Source of the DNA: Bacteroidales bacterium
GTDB lineage: Bacteria > Bacteroidota > Bacteroidia > Bacteroidales > JAADGE01
Direction: 5' to 3'
Assembly: GCA_024762915.1 (NCBI GenBank)
Contig: JANTGL010000139.1
Span: 1 to 7,041, forward strand
Length of the DNA: 7,041 bases
Below are positions 1 to 6,306 of the stretch, in pieces. How positions within the stretch are numbered: position 1 is the first letter of the stretch; each line of letters opens with the position of its first letter. The notes beneath the pieces were generated by a model. The model searched no databases and was not told the origin of the DNA. It saw nothing but the letters and a program-made list of their open reading frames with translations. A program made the position numbers and the translations under genes.

Positions 1-311
1 GCCGGTTTTCTTGAATCGGATGAATACGATTCTTTCCTTGCACCTACAAATTCGTATTCAAAACCTTCATATTTAAACATTGCCGTTCCGAAACGCTTAA
101 AAACAGTAACTTTCGGTTTTCCCGGAAGTTGATCGGAAACTGCTTCGGCAAGCTTAATTCCGTTACCGATAATCACAATATCCACATCTTTCGACGGTCG
201 TTTCATGATTAAATCTCTCACATATCCGCCGATCACATATACTTGCAAATCTGTTTTGCCGGCAAGGTTTTTAATACTGTCGAATATCGGAAATGTAAGG
301 AAGTCTTTCAT
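1..311 (-). CDS. cca: CCA tRNA nucleotidyltransferase / poly(A) polymerase family protein, N-terminal part (cut by left edge)
   Basis: The reading frame starts at the ATG complementary to 309-311 and stays open to the window edge, giving 103 full codons. It matches the head domain of class II nucleotidyltransferases, which add or repair the CCA end of tRNA in the cytoplasm. Visible motifs are the nucleotide-binding GGYVRD (residues 28-33), the metal-binding D-V-D pair (D42, D44), and EFVGARKESY (87-96), whose acidic residue and arginine are typical of the family and whose wording is typical of Bacteroidota members. The HD and tRNA-binding parts would lie beyond the left edge. CCA-adding and poly(A)-adding enzymes share these motifs, so specificity cannot be settled here, although CCA addition is the usual role in Bacteroidota. 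The start is the only ATG directly before the conserved region. No Shine-Dalgarno sequence is visible. The gene is divergent from the acyl-CoA dehydrogenase gene. Confidence 0.9.
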   Translation of the reverse strand, partial: MKDFLTFPIFDSIKNLAGKTDLQVYVIGGYVRDLIMKRPSKDVDIVIIGNGIKLAEAVSDQLPGKPKVTVFKRFGTAMFKYEGFEYEFVGARKESYSSDSRKP

Positions 312-357
312 TTGAGGGCAAAGAAACAAAAAGTTTAATTAAGAAAAAAGCAAAATT

Positions 358-391
358 TTTGAAAATTTGTTCGGCATGCATAGTAATTTTA
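358..391 (+). promoter_or_regulatory. Weak candidate promoter for the acyl-CoA dehydrogenase gene
   Basis: TTTG at 358-361 is followed after 22 bases by TAATTTTA at 384-391. This resembles the Bacteroidota pattern TTTG ... TAnnTTTG but lacks the final G. A rival -7 box, TATATTTT at 402-409, has no well-spaced TTTG upstream. The whole 312-441 gap is AT-rich, so chance matches are likely. I saw no convincing promoter for the divergent cca gene. Confidence 0.2.
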
Positions 392-441
392 AAAATAAAT
401 TTATATTTTCACATAATTTATTTGATTAAAAATTTACAGAT

Positions 442-2139
442 ATGATTTTATTTAACCCAAAGAAAACAAAGCGTTTCTATCCGGATACGGTATCCGAAGA
501 AATCATGAACAAAACCATAGAATTTTTTGAAACTAAAGGTTTGGGAAGCATTAAAAAAGATGACCAAGATCGCATTTGGTACAAAGAATTTCTTGAATTT
601 ATCGGTAAAGAAAAAATATTTGCACGCCTGCTTACTCCCGAAAAATACGGTGATGAACATTCTCGTTGGGATATGTGGCGCATTCAAGGGTTTAATGAAA
701 TATTGGGATTTTACGGTTTGCCTTATTGGTACACTTGGCAAGTTTCAATTTTAGGATTAGGTCCGATTTGGATGTCGGATAATGAAACAATGAAGAAAAA
801 AGCGGCTGAGTTGTTACAAAAAGGGTCTATTTTCGCCTTCGGCTTATCCGAACGAAAACATGGTGCCGATGTTTATTCTACCGAAATGGTATTAAGCCCG
901 CAAGCTGACGGAACCTACCTTGCAAACGGTTCAAAATATTATATAGGAAATGCGAATGAAGCCGATATGGTTTCTACTTTCGGGAAAATTGAAGGAACAA
1001 ATGACTATGTTTTTTTTATTGCCGATTACAAACATAAAAATTATAATTTAGTAAAAAACACTGTTAACAGTCAAAATTTTGTCGGTGAATATGCCCTCGA
1101 AAATTATCCCGTCAGCGAAAATGAAATTCTTGCAAAAGGTCAACAAGCATGGAATAATGCTTTAAATACCGTTAATGTAGGTAAATATAATTTAGGTTGG
1201 GCATCAATCGGCATGTGTACACATGCTTTTTATGAAGCCGTTAATCATGCCTCATCCAGGAATTTATACGGCATGTTTGTAACCGATTTTCCGCATGTAA
1301 AAAAACTCTTTGTTGATGCCTATACACGACTGACGGCAATGAAGCTATATGCAATGAGGACAGCAGATTATATGCGTTCGGCTTCTTTAGATGACCGAAG
1401 GTATTTACTTTATGATCCGCTTGTAAAAATGAAAGTGACGACACAGGGTGAAGAAGTCATGAATTTAATGTGGGATGTTATTGCTGCAAAAGGGTTTGAA
1501 AAAGACACCTTTTTTGAAATGGCGGCTCGTGATATTCGTGCTCTTCCGAAACTCGAAGGAACCGTTCATGTCAATATTGCTTTGATTATCAAATTTGTTC
1601 AAAATTTTCTTTTTAATCCGAAAGAATATGTAGAGATTCCTCAATTAAATGAAGCCAAAAACGATGACTTTCTCTTTAATCAAGGACCTGCACGCGGACT
1701 GGGAAAAATTCAATTTCATGATTTTCACAAAGCTTTTGAATTGTATCATTTGCCGAATTTGACAATTTTTAAAGAACAAGTTGAACTGTTTAAAGAATCG
1801 TTAATAAAAGCACCTTCAAGTCCGGAACAACAAAAAGATACCGAAATGATGTTAGCTGTCGGTGATATTTTTACACTTATTCCGTATGCACAGCTCATTC
1901 TTGAAAATGCAAAAATTTACGAGATTGATGACGCAATTTTAGATCAAATATTTGATTTTATGGTCAGAGATTTTTCTAAATATGCTTTAGAGCTTCATAA
2001 TAAACCTTCTTCAACAGAAAAACAACAGGAGTATTGCCGAAAAATGATACGAAAACCGCATACCGACAATGAAAGATATATGAAAGTTTGGACGGAATAT
2101 GTTTATTCTCAAAAAGGAGAATATGAAATGAATTATTAA
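442..2139 (+). CDS. Acyl-CoA dehydrogenase family protein, long form (565 aa)
   Basis: This is a flavoprotein of the acyl-CoA dehydrogenase superfamily, expected to introduce a double bond into an acyl-CoA and pass electrons to ETF in the cytoplasm. The FAD/substrate-binding middle domain shows AFGLSERKHGAD (residues 132-143) and ANGSKYYIGNANEAD (161-175), matching the family's 'LTEPxxGSD ... NGxKxxItNa' pattern. In the helical domain, RDIRALPKLEGT (363-374) matches the usual 'RDaRxxxIyEGT', and E372 occupies the place of the catalytic glutamate of medium-chain enzymes. Typical members have about 380-400 residues; here about 180 extra residues follow, as in long-chain and some uncharacterised members. 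There is no signal peptide. No ETF, thiolase or hydratase gene is adjacent, so the substrate cannot be inferred from context. The ATG at 442 is preceded by an A/T-rich leader without a Shine-Dalgarno sequence. The last codons and the stop lie in a repeat-like AT stretch. Confidence 0.88.
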   Translation: MILFNPKKTKRFYPDTVSEEIMNKTIEFFETKGLGSIKKDDQDRIWYKEFLEFIGKEKIFARLLTPEKYGDEHSRWDMWRIQGFNEILGFYGLPYWYTWQVSILGLGPIWMSDNETMKKKAAELLQKGSIFAFGLSERKHGADVYSTEMVLSPQADGTYLANGSKYYIGNANEADMVSTFGKIEGTNDYVFFIADYKHKNYNLVKNTVNSQNFVGEYALENYPVSENEILAKGQQAWNNALNTVNVGKYNLGWASIGMCTHAFYEAVNHASSRNLYGMFVTDFPHVKKLFVDAYTRLTAMKLYAMRTADYMRSASLDDRRYLLYDPLVKMKVTTQGEEVMNLMWDVIAAKGFEKDTFFEMAARDIRALPKLEGTVHVNIALIIKFVQNFLFNPKEYVEIPQLNEAKNDDFLFNQGPARGLGKIQFHDFHKAFELYHLPNLTIFKEQVELFKESLIKAPSSPEQQKDTEMMLAVGDIFTLIPYAQLILENAKIYEIDDAILDQIFDFMVRDFSKYALELHNKPSSTEKQQEYCRKMIRKPHTDNERYMKVWTEYVYSQKGEYEMNY

Positions 2140-2140
2140 T

Positions 2141-2162
2141 CTGAATTATTCATATAATTCAG
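2141..2162. repeat. Perfect 9-bp inverted repeat just after the acyl-CoA dehydrogenase stop codon
   Basis: CTGAATTAT (2141-2149) and ATAATTCAG (2154-2162) are exact reverse complements around the loop TCAT, starting one base after the stop codon. It could fold at the 3' end of the transcript. No T-run follows, so it is not a classical intrinsic terminator. Its core AATTATTCAT resembles the tandem repeat at 6304-6388. Confidence 0.6.
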
Positions 2163-2302
2163 GAGTTGAAAGTTAAATGTTTGAAAGTTATAAAGTTAGC
2201 TTACGCCATTTTGTTTTGAATATTTCCCAAATTCAGGTTATAACACATTTAACAATAATCAAAATAAACTATTGACTTTCAACTTTATAAACTTTTAACT
2301 CC
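2162..2302. repeat. Long imperfect inverted repeat made of AAAGTT-type units
   Basis: The left end GGAGTTGAAAGTT (2162-2174) matches the reverse complement of the right end (2290-2302) at 12 of 13 positions. The inner block TATAAAGTT (2189-2197) is the exact reverse complement of 2281-2289. Nearer the centre, TTTTGTTTTGAATATT and the complement of the AATAATCAAAATAAA stretch also pair imperfectly. The arms consist of repeated 7-8 base units containing AAAGTT and can pair in several registers. The element fills most of the 225-base gap between two convergent genes. It has no open frame and I saw no target-site duplication. It could be a degenerate MITE-like element, a transcription-blocking structure or simple-repeat drift. 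Confidence 0.55.
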
Positions 2303-2350
2303 ACATTTTTTATGAACGGCGAAACCCTCACACAAGTAATAATGTGGGTT
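2301..2350. other. Possible stem-loop between convergent genes
   Basis: CCACATT (2301-2307) is the exact reverse complement of AATGTGG (2341-2347). Alternatively AACCC (2323-2327) can pair with GGGTT (2346-2350), extended past a two-base bulge by ACA/TGT. The two folds exclude each other. No T-run lies 3' of the stem on either strand, so a terminator role for the flanking genes is only possible, not shown. Confidence 0.25.
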
Positions 2351-2364
2351 AAAAAACTTTAATT

Positions 2365-3345
2365 TTATATCAAAACCACGCTAAAACCCGTAAATCGATA
2401 TGCGTCGGTATTCCGAAACTGTCCGTGCGGATTTAAACCGGCATAATATCGTAAGAAAAATCCGACATTGCGAAATGCTTTGTCAGAGACTTTGTATTCC
2501 CAACCGAAATACAAATTGTAAGACCATGCTCTTGTTTCAGGGATTGCAGTATCATAGCTGAATTTCGGTCGGTTATTAATTTCGGCAGAAAAAATATTAA
2601 CAAACTTATCGGAACATAAAAAACCGTTACTTCTTTGATAATTTGCCGAAAAATACCATTCAAAAGTTTTGTTGCTTATCGGAACTTCTGCTCCTTTTAC
2701 TTCCAAACTGTCGGTAAAATAGTATCCGTCTTTGAGTGTCCACAAATTTTGAATACCCGCTTTTACCGATAATATATTTCCGCTTAAGGTATCCGGATCA
2801 TTTAACGTAACAGAAATTTTCCAAGCTTCATAAGAAATATTAACACGCTTAAAATCAGGAATTTCATAATATCCGTGTAAAGAAAACTCATCACCGAGAT
2901 GGGTGCTTTCATGAAATAAAGGCAACACATTCAAACTAATGTTTTTTATATATTTATATTCAGGAAGTCGTTTTATAATTTTTATTTCCGTTCCGAACCA
3001 ATAATCGGTATTAATAACAGGTGCCGTTATTTCCTCAAACATATCAACCAATGTTACGGCACCTCCGGGAAAATCAAAATAAAATCCGAAATCATTTTTT
3101 GAAAAAGAAACAAGCGGAATTTCATAAGCAAAATGTGGCTCAATAAACACTCTTTTTGACACGTCCGTGTTATAATAGTAAGGTGACAATTTATTCAGTT
3201 TTCCGATTTCAAGTTTAATTATCGGACTTCTCGTATCGGCAATAAAAGCTTTCGCATACGGAACATTCTTAAACCAAATCGTGTTTTGAGCATTAATTTG
3301 TGCGGAAATTAAAATCAGTAATAATATTTTAAATATCTTTGACAT
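2365..3345 (-). CDS. Exported DUF1207-like protein, probable outer-membrane beta-barrel
   Basis: The product has 326 residues and begins with a typical signal peptide: positive K3 and K6, a hydrophobic stretch at 7-14, and probable cleavage after A19 (INA|QN). The mature part is rich in aromatic residues and alternating hydrophobic/polar strands, as in a beta-barrel, and ends with GFSVVLI. The motif FHESTHLGDE (144-153) and the C-terminal YAGLNPHGQFRN (301-312) are what I recall as hallmarks of the DUF1207 family, whose function is unknown. This is a recollection of motifs, not a database match. The gene is divergent from the S41 protease gene, 147 bases away, and convergent with the acyl-CoA dehydrogenase gene. 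The ATG at 3345 sits about 28 bases after a good TAnnTTTG box, which supports this start. Outer-membrane location is an inference from composition. Confidence 0.75.
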   Translation of the reverse strand: MSKIFKILLLILISAQINAQNTIWFKNVPYAKAFIADTRSPIIKLEIGKLNKLSPYYYNTDVSKRVFIEPHFAYEIPLVSFSKNDFGFYFDFPGGAVTLVDMFEEITAPVINTDYWFGTEIKIIKRLPEYKYIKNISLNVLPLFHESTHLGDEFSLHGYYEIPDFKRVNISYEAWKISVTLNDPDTLSGNILSVKAGIQNLWTLKDGYYFTDSLEVKGAEVPISNKTFEWYFSANYQRSNGFLCSDKFVNIFSAEINNRPKFSYDTAIPETRAWSYNLYFGWEYKVSDKAFRNVGFFLRYYAGLNPHGQFRNTDAYRFTGFSVVLI

Positions 3346-3372
3346 CGTAATATGCTTTGCAAAATTTCGTTA

Positions 3373-3406
3373 CAAAAGTAGTAAATTTGAAACTTGAAAT
3401 TTGCAA
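3373..3406 (-). promoter_or_regulatory. Bacteroidota-type promoter of the DUF1207-like gene
   Basis: On the minus strand 3380-3373 reads TACTTTTG, an exact match to the Bacteroidota -7 consensus TAnnTTTG, and is followed by TA. A TTG (complement of 3404-3406) lies 23 bases upstream as a possible -33 element, at the long end of accepted spacing. Transcription would start near 3366, leaving a leader of about 20 bases before the ATG at 3345. Confidence 0.55.
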
Positions 3407-3417
3407 TTAGTCATTTT

Positions 3418-3447
3418 AATCATAATAAATCTTAAAAATCATAATAA
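3418..3447. repeat. Pair of 11-bp direct repeats in the divergent intergenic region
   Basis: AATCATAATAA occurs at 3418-3428 and again at 3437-3447, 19 bases apart start to start, which is close to two helical turns. The pair lies between the divergent DUF1207-like and S41 genes. It could be a binding site for a regulator of either gene, but in DNA this AT-rich it may be chance. No clear TAnnTTTG box was found for the S41 gene. Confidence 0.35.
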
Positions 3448-3492
3448 TCAGTATCCTGAAAAATCTGAAATTTACAAGCTTTAATTCGAAAA

Positions 3493-5103
3493 ATGAAAAA
3501 ATTAATAACATTCACCTATATATTTCTGCTGAGCATACAAATTTTTGCCCAAGCCGATCAACAACAAATTTATAAATTCAATCAAGTTCTGGATGCCGTT
3601 GCCGAAAGTTATGCAGACAGTGTAAATGAAGAAAAATTAACGGAAGATGCGATAAAAAACGTATTAAAAGATTTGGATCCGCATTCGTTATATTTTTCAA
3701 AAGATGAAATAGAAGAACTTAACAGAGGATTAGTCGGTAGTTTTACAGGCGTAGGAATTTCTTACGATATTATTCAAGATACCGTTCTGATTTTAAGTGT
3801 CGTAAAAAACGGTCCTTCCGAAAATGCCGGTATAAAGGCCGGTGACAGAATAATTACGATTGAAAATGAGACCATTGCCGGAACAGGCATTACCGATGAA
3901 AAATTAAAAGACCTTCTGACAGGAAAAAAAGATACAAAAGTTAATATTACCGTAAAAAGAAGAGGTTTTAAAAATTACGTTTCAACGATTATTACACGAG
4001 CAAAAATTCCTGTTAAAAGTATCACGGCGGCATATAATATAAATAACCGTGTTTCTTATATAAAACTAAATCGATTTTCGGCAACAACGCTTGATGAATT
4101 TAGAAGAGCAACCGATACTTTAATGACAAAAAAAAATGCCGAACTAATCTTGGATTTACGCTATAATTCCGGCGGCTATTTGTATGCTGCCGTCCGTTTA
4201 CTCGAAAATTTCTTTAATAAAAACACACTTGTTCTTTATACCGACGGAGTTCATCAAAAACGAAAAGATTATTTTACGCATAAAACCGGTAAATTCCGAA
4301 ATAATGATTTGGTTATTCTCATTAATGAATCATCGGCATCAGCAGCCGAAATTGTCAGCGGAGCGGTACAAGATTTGGACCGAGGTATTGTTATCGGCAG
4401 GCGTTCCTACGGAAAAGGTTTGGTGCAAAAACCGATTTATCTCATCGACGGTTCGATGATTCGACTAACTATTGCAAAATATTATACTCCTTCGGGCAGA
4501 AATATTCAAAAGCCCTACGATAAAGGAGTTGAGGATTACAATGAAGATTTATTACATCGTTTTGAACACGGAGAATTCTCTAATAAGGACAGCATAAAAT
4601 TGAATGATTCTTTAAAATTTAAGACCTTAAATAATAAGCGATTAGTATACGGCGGCGGCGGTATTATGCCGGATATTTTCATTCCTGCCGATACGGTTCA
4701 TTATCCCGGATTTTACAGAAAACAATTAAATTCCGGTAAAATCAATGAATTTATCCATTTATATGCAGAAAGAAACAGAGCGACTATATTAAAGACTTAT
4801 AAAACTTTTTCTGTTTTTAAAAAAGAGTTTGAAATTTCCGATGATGCAATCGTTGATTTAATTAATTATATTTATGAAGATGATATTGAAAAGAATGATT
4901 TTTTGAATGAATTCACGACAAACAAATACATAAAAATGCAAATCAAAGCATTAATAGCCAATGATTTGTGGAGCAATACGGAATATTATAAGATTTTAAA
5001 TTTACAAGACAAAGCCGTCATAAAAGCCCTTGAAGTATTGAATAACAAAAAAGAATATGCGGAGATATTAAATTATAAGATTACGGAAAATTCAAGGAAT
5101 TAA
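3493..5103 (+). CDS. S41 family C-terminal processing peptidase with PDZ domain
   Basis: This is a complete 536-residue serine protease of the Prc/CtpA type, which cleaves proteins at C-terminal tails in the periplasm. A signal peptide (1-19, cleavage at IFA|QA) directs export. Residues about 22-75 are a helical N-terminal part. A PDZ domain follows at roughly 85-158 (GVGISY, then SENAGIKAGDRIITI at 109-123). The protease core has DLRYNSGGYL (221-230), NESSASAAE (278-286) and GRRSYGKGLVQ (302-312). By alignment with Prc/D1P spacing, S283 and K308, 25 residues apart, form the Ser/Lys dyad, with Q312 as the conserved glutamine. YGGGGIMPDI (386-395) is the usual block after the core, and about 140 C-terminal residues follow. 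All key residues are present, so it is probably active. Its substrates cannot be inferred here. The start ATG fits the signal peptide exactly. No Shine-Dalgarno sequence is visible. Confidence 0.95.
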   Translation: MKKLITFTYIFLLSIQIFAQADQQQIYKFNQVLDAVAESYADSVNEEKLTEDAIKNVLKDLDPHSLYFSKDEIEELNRGLVGSFTGVGISYDIIQDTVLILSVVKNGPSENAGIKAGDRIITIENETIAGTGITDEKLKDLLTGKKDTKVNITVKRRGFKNYVSTIITRAKIPVKSITAAYNINNRVSYIKLNRFSATTLDEFRRATDTLMTKKNAELILDLRYNSGGYLYAAVRLLENFFNKNTLVLYTDGVHQKRKDYFTHKTGKFRNNDLVILINESSASAAEIVSGAVQDLDRGIVIGRRSYGKGLVQKPIYLIDGSMIRLTIAKYYTPSGRNIQKPYDKGVEDYNEDLLHRFEHGEFSNKDSIKLNDSLKFKTLNNKRLVYGGGGIMPDIFIPADTVHYPGFYRKQLNSGKINEFIHLYAERNRATILKTYKTFSVFKKEFEISDDAIVDLINYIYEDDIEKNDFLNEFTTNKYIKMQIKALIANDLWSNTEYYKILNLQDKAVIKALEVLNNKKEYAEILNYKITENSRN

Positions 5104-5119
5104 TTAATTCTTTTCTTTT
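5094..5119 (+). terminator. Candidate intrinsic terminator overlapping the S41 stop codon
   Basis: AAGGAATT (5094-5101) can pair with AATTCTTT (5106-5113) around the loop AATT, an 8-bp stem with one G-U pair. It is followed by a T-rich tail, TCTTTT. The stop codon TAA (5101-5103) lies partly in the loop, so ribosomes ending translation would cover the hairpin. The stem is AT-rich and hence weak. Confidence 0.4.
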
Positions 5120-5154
5120 AAATATCATAAAAAAACAATAATTAATTTTTTACA

Positions 5155-5184
5155 GTTGAGCAAACGTAAAAAATCTTATATTTG
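5155..5184 (+). promoter_or_regulatory. Bacteroidota-type promoter of the orphan lipoprotein gene
   Basis: GTTG at 5155-5158 (-33 element) is followed after 18 bases by TATATTTG at 5177-5184, an exact match to TAnnTTTG. Both parts and their spacing fit the Bacteroidota consensus. Transcription should start near 5190, giving a leader of about 90 bases before the ATG at 5281. Confidence 0.65.
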
Positions 5185-5200
5185 ATGTTGTATAATAATG

Positions 5201-5224
5201 CAACTCAGACAGGATCCTAAGTTG
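5201..5224 (+). promoter_or_regulatory. Predicted hairpin in the leader of the lipoprotein gene
   Basis: CAACT-C-AG (5201-5208) pairs with CT-A-AGTTG (5217-5224), seven pairs with one C/A mismatch and an eight-base loop. The central AGGATCCT is itself a palindrome. This block is markedly richer in G and C than its surroundings. CAAC can also pair with GTTG at 5187-5190, giving a competing stem, though that strand may lie upstream of the transcription start. It does not resemble any riboswitch class I know. Confidence 0.35.
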
Positions 5225-5280
5225 AAAAAGATAAAAAAACTCGTTTGATTATAAATCACCGGAAAAATAAAGTTATAAAT

Positions 5281-5853
5281 ATGAAAAAATTTAATCTCCT
5301 ATTGTTAGTTATTCTATTTTTTTCATGTCGTTCCTCATTAATAACAATCAATGACCAAACATTAATGGATTTTATCATCGAAGACTATTGTTCGTCTCAA
5401 AAAAAATATATTAATGAATATCAATTTTTTCAAATAGATAAATACATAAAAAATGAAAATTGTTTATATCTTTATCGTGTTTCGCCAAGTCTGAATAACT
5501 TTTATACACCCACAACTTCTTTTAACTTATTTGATATTTATCCGACACATTATAAAGTTTTTAATAATAAAACTTTTTTTTGGCGAAACTCAAAAGAAGA
5601 GATTCCTTCCAAAAAAATGATAAACTTTCTGGATTCAATCGGTTTAATTGATTCTTCTTATATTAAATATGAATTGGGTCAAATTGACCAAGACAGTATT
5701 GAAGACCATATTATTATTAATAGCAACGGACTTGAATCAGTTAATTACATAATCTGCAAAAATAAACCTGACAAAATAAAGAGAAAAATAAAAGTTCCTT
5801 CATATTATTCTTATGAGAGCCTTGTTAAAAACATTAAATGTAAATGTTATTAA
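5281..5853 (+). CDS. Orphan lipoprotein of unknown function (190 aa)
   Basis: I do not recognise this protein. It starts with a lipoprotein signal peptide: K2 K3, a leucine-rich core, and the lipobox LFFSC with C16 as the acylated cysteine. An in-frame TTG at 5245 would add 12 residues, but the ATG at 5281 places the signal peptide correctly and is preferred. No acidic export signal follows C16 (RSSLIT), so the protein may stay on the inner side of an envelope membrane. The mature part is rich in Asn, Lys, Ile and Tyr. IDQDSIEDHIII (135-146) recalls acidic calcium-binding or FG-GAP-like loops, but one copy is weak evidence. Cysteines lie at 37, 61, 159, 187 and 189. By my hand count the gene is about 24% GC, whereas samples of neighbouring genes mostly gave 39-46%, which suggests an unusual origin or weak constraint. 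It has its own promoter. Confidence 0.75.
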   Translation: MKKFNLLLLVILFFSCRSSLITINDQTLMDFIIEDYCSSQKKYINEYQFFQIDKYIKNENCLYLYRVSPSLNNFYTPTTSFNLFDIYPTHYKVFNNKTFFWRNSKEEIPSKKMINFLDSIGLIDSSYIKYELGQIDQDSIEDHIIINSNGLESVNYIICKNKPDKIKRKIKVPSYYSYESLVKNIKCKCY

Positions 5854-5874
5854 TTGGAAAATTTATTATTCCAA
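5854..5874. terminator. Possible bidirectional terminator between the lipoprotein gene and yraN
   Basis: TTGGAA (5854-5859) and TTCCAA (5869-5874) are exact reverse complements around a nine-base AT loop. The stem fills most of the 29-base gap between two convergent genes, directly after the lipoprotein stop codon. The stem is short and T-runs are poor on both sides, so a terminator role rests mainly on position. Confidence 0.3.
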
Positions 5875-5882
5875 ATTCAATC

Positions 5883-6245
5883 TCACACCAACGGATAAAA
5901 GGCATCCTCAATATGTTCGATTTGAAATTTTCCGTTTTTTTCCACGATTGAGATAATATCAAATCGGGCTTCGAGGTCAATTTCATTTTCTTCGATATAG
6001 ATATTTGCCGCTTTAATAATTTTTTTCTGTTTTTTTTTCGTCACCGCTTGAAAAGGTTGTTCAAAATAGGTTCCGCTGCGACTTTTTACTTCAACAAAAA
6101 CAATCATATCCCGATGTTCGGCAATAATGTCAATTTCCAAATGCCCGTAGCGTTTGTTTCGAGCAAGGATTTTATAGCCCTTTCCGGCAAGAAATTCCGC
6201 CGCTGCCTGTTCGCCTTTTTTTCCGAGAATATTGTGATCTGCCAT
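5883..6245 (-). CDS. yraN: YraN family protein (UPF0102), endonuclease-like fold
   Basis: The product has 120 residues, a normal length for YraN/UPF0102. It shows the family's N-terminal GKKGEQAAAEFL (8-19), then HLEIDII (35-41), FVEVKSRSG (50-58), and RFDIISI (94-100). E37, D39, E52 and K54 make up the E-x-D ... E-x-K arrangement of the restriction-endonuclease-like fold, so a metal-dependent nuclease or nucleic-acid-binding activity is plausible. The cellular role of the family is not firmly established. It is cytoplasmic, with no signal peptide. It lies on the same strand as the serine ammonia-lyase gene, 131 bases downstream of it, with a repeat tract between them, so co-transcription is possible but uncertain. 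The stop is TGA. The ATG at 6245 immediately precedes the conserved N-terminus and no earlier start is needed. Confidence 0.93.
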   Translation of the reverse strand: MADHNILGKKGEQAAAEFLAGKGYKILARNKRYGHLEIDIIAEHRDMIVFVEVKSRSGTYFEQPFQAVTKKKQKKIIKAANIYIEENEIDLEARFDIISIVEKNGKFQIEHIEDAFYPLV

Positions 6246-6250
6246 CCTAT

Positions 6251-6271
6251 GTAGTTAAAAGTTTTAAAGTT
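6251..6271. repeat. Solo copy of the AAAGTT-type repeat arm
   Basis: This stretch matches the reverse complement of 2281-2302, the right arm of the inverted repeat, with one substitution and one single-base gap over about 21 bases. It ends six bases before the yraN start codon (read on the minus strand), so it lies in the immediate 5' leader of that gene. Confidence 0.5.
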
Positions 6272-6276
6272 CCCGA

Positions 6277-6306
6277 ACAATCTAAAAACGCATTTATTAT
6301 TTTCAA
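6277..6306 (-). promoter_or_regulatory. Weak candidate promoter for yraN
   Basis: On the minus strand, TTG (complement of 6304-6306) is followed after 19 bases by TAGATTGT (6284-6277). This has the right spacing but is an imperfect TAnnTTTG. The TTG belongs to the end of the tandem repeat tract. If real, yraN could be transcribed independently of the serine ammonia-lyase gene. Confidence 0.2.

Noticed and set aside
448..741. 97-codon minus-strand open frame
   Set aside because: It lies antisense to the start of the acyl-CoA dehydrogenase gene and has no recognisable motif.
4184..4459. 91-codon plus-strand frame inside the S41 gene
   Set aside because: The S41 frame carries the catalytic motifs across the same bases; this frame has none.
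5185..5220. Short upstream frame MLYNNATQTGS in the lipoprotein leader
   Set aside because: Its ATG follows the -7 box directly, upstream of the expected transcription start, so it would probably not be in the RNA. It has no other coding evidence.
5245..5280. TTG start extending the lipoprotein by 12 residues
   Set aside because: It would put a charged, hydrophilic stretch before the lipoprotein signal peptide; the ATG at 5281 gives a standard signal.
6048..6254. 68-codon plus-strand open frame
   Set aside because: It lies antisense to yraN, whose motifs are clear.
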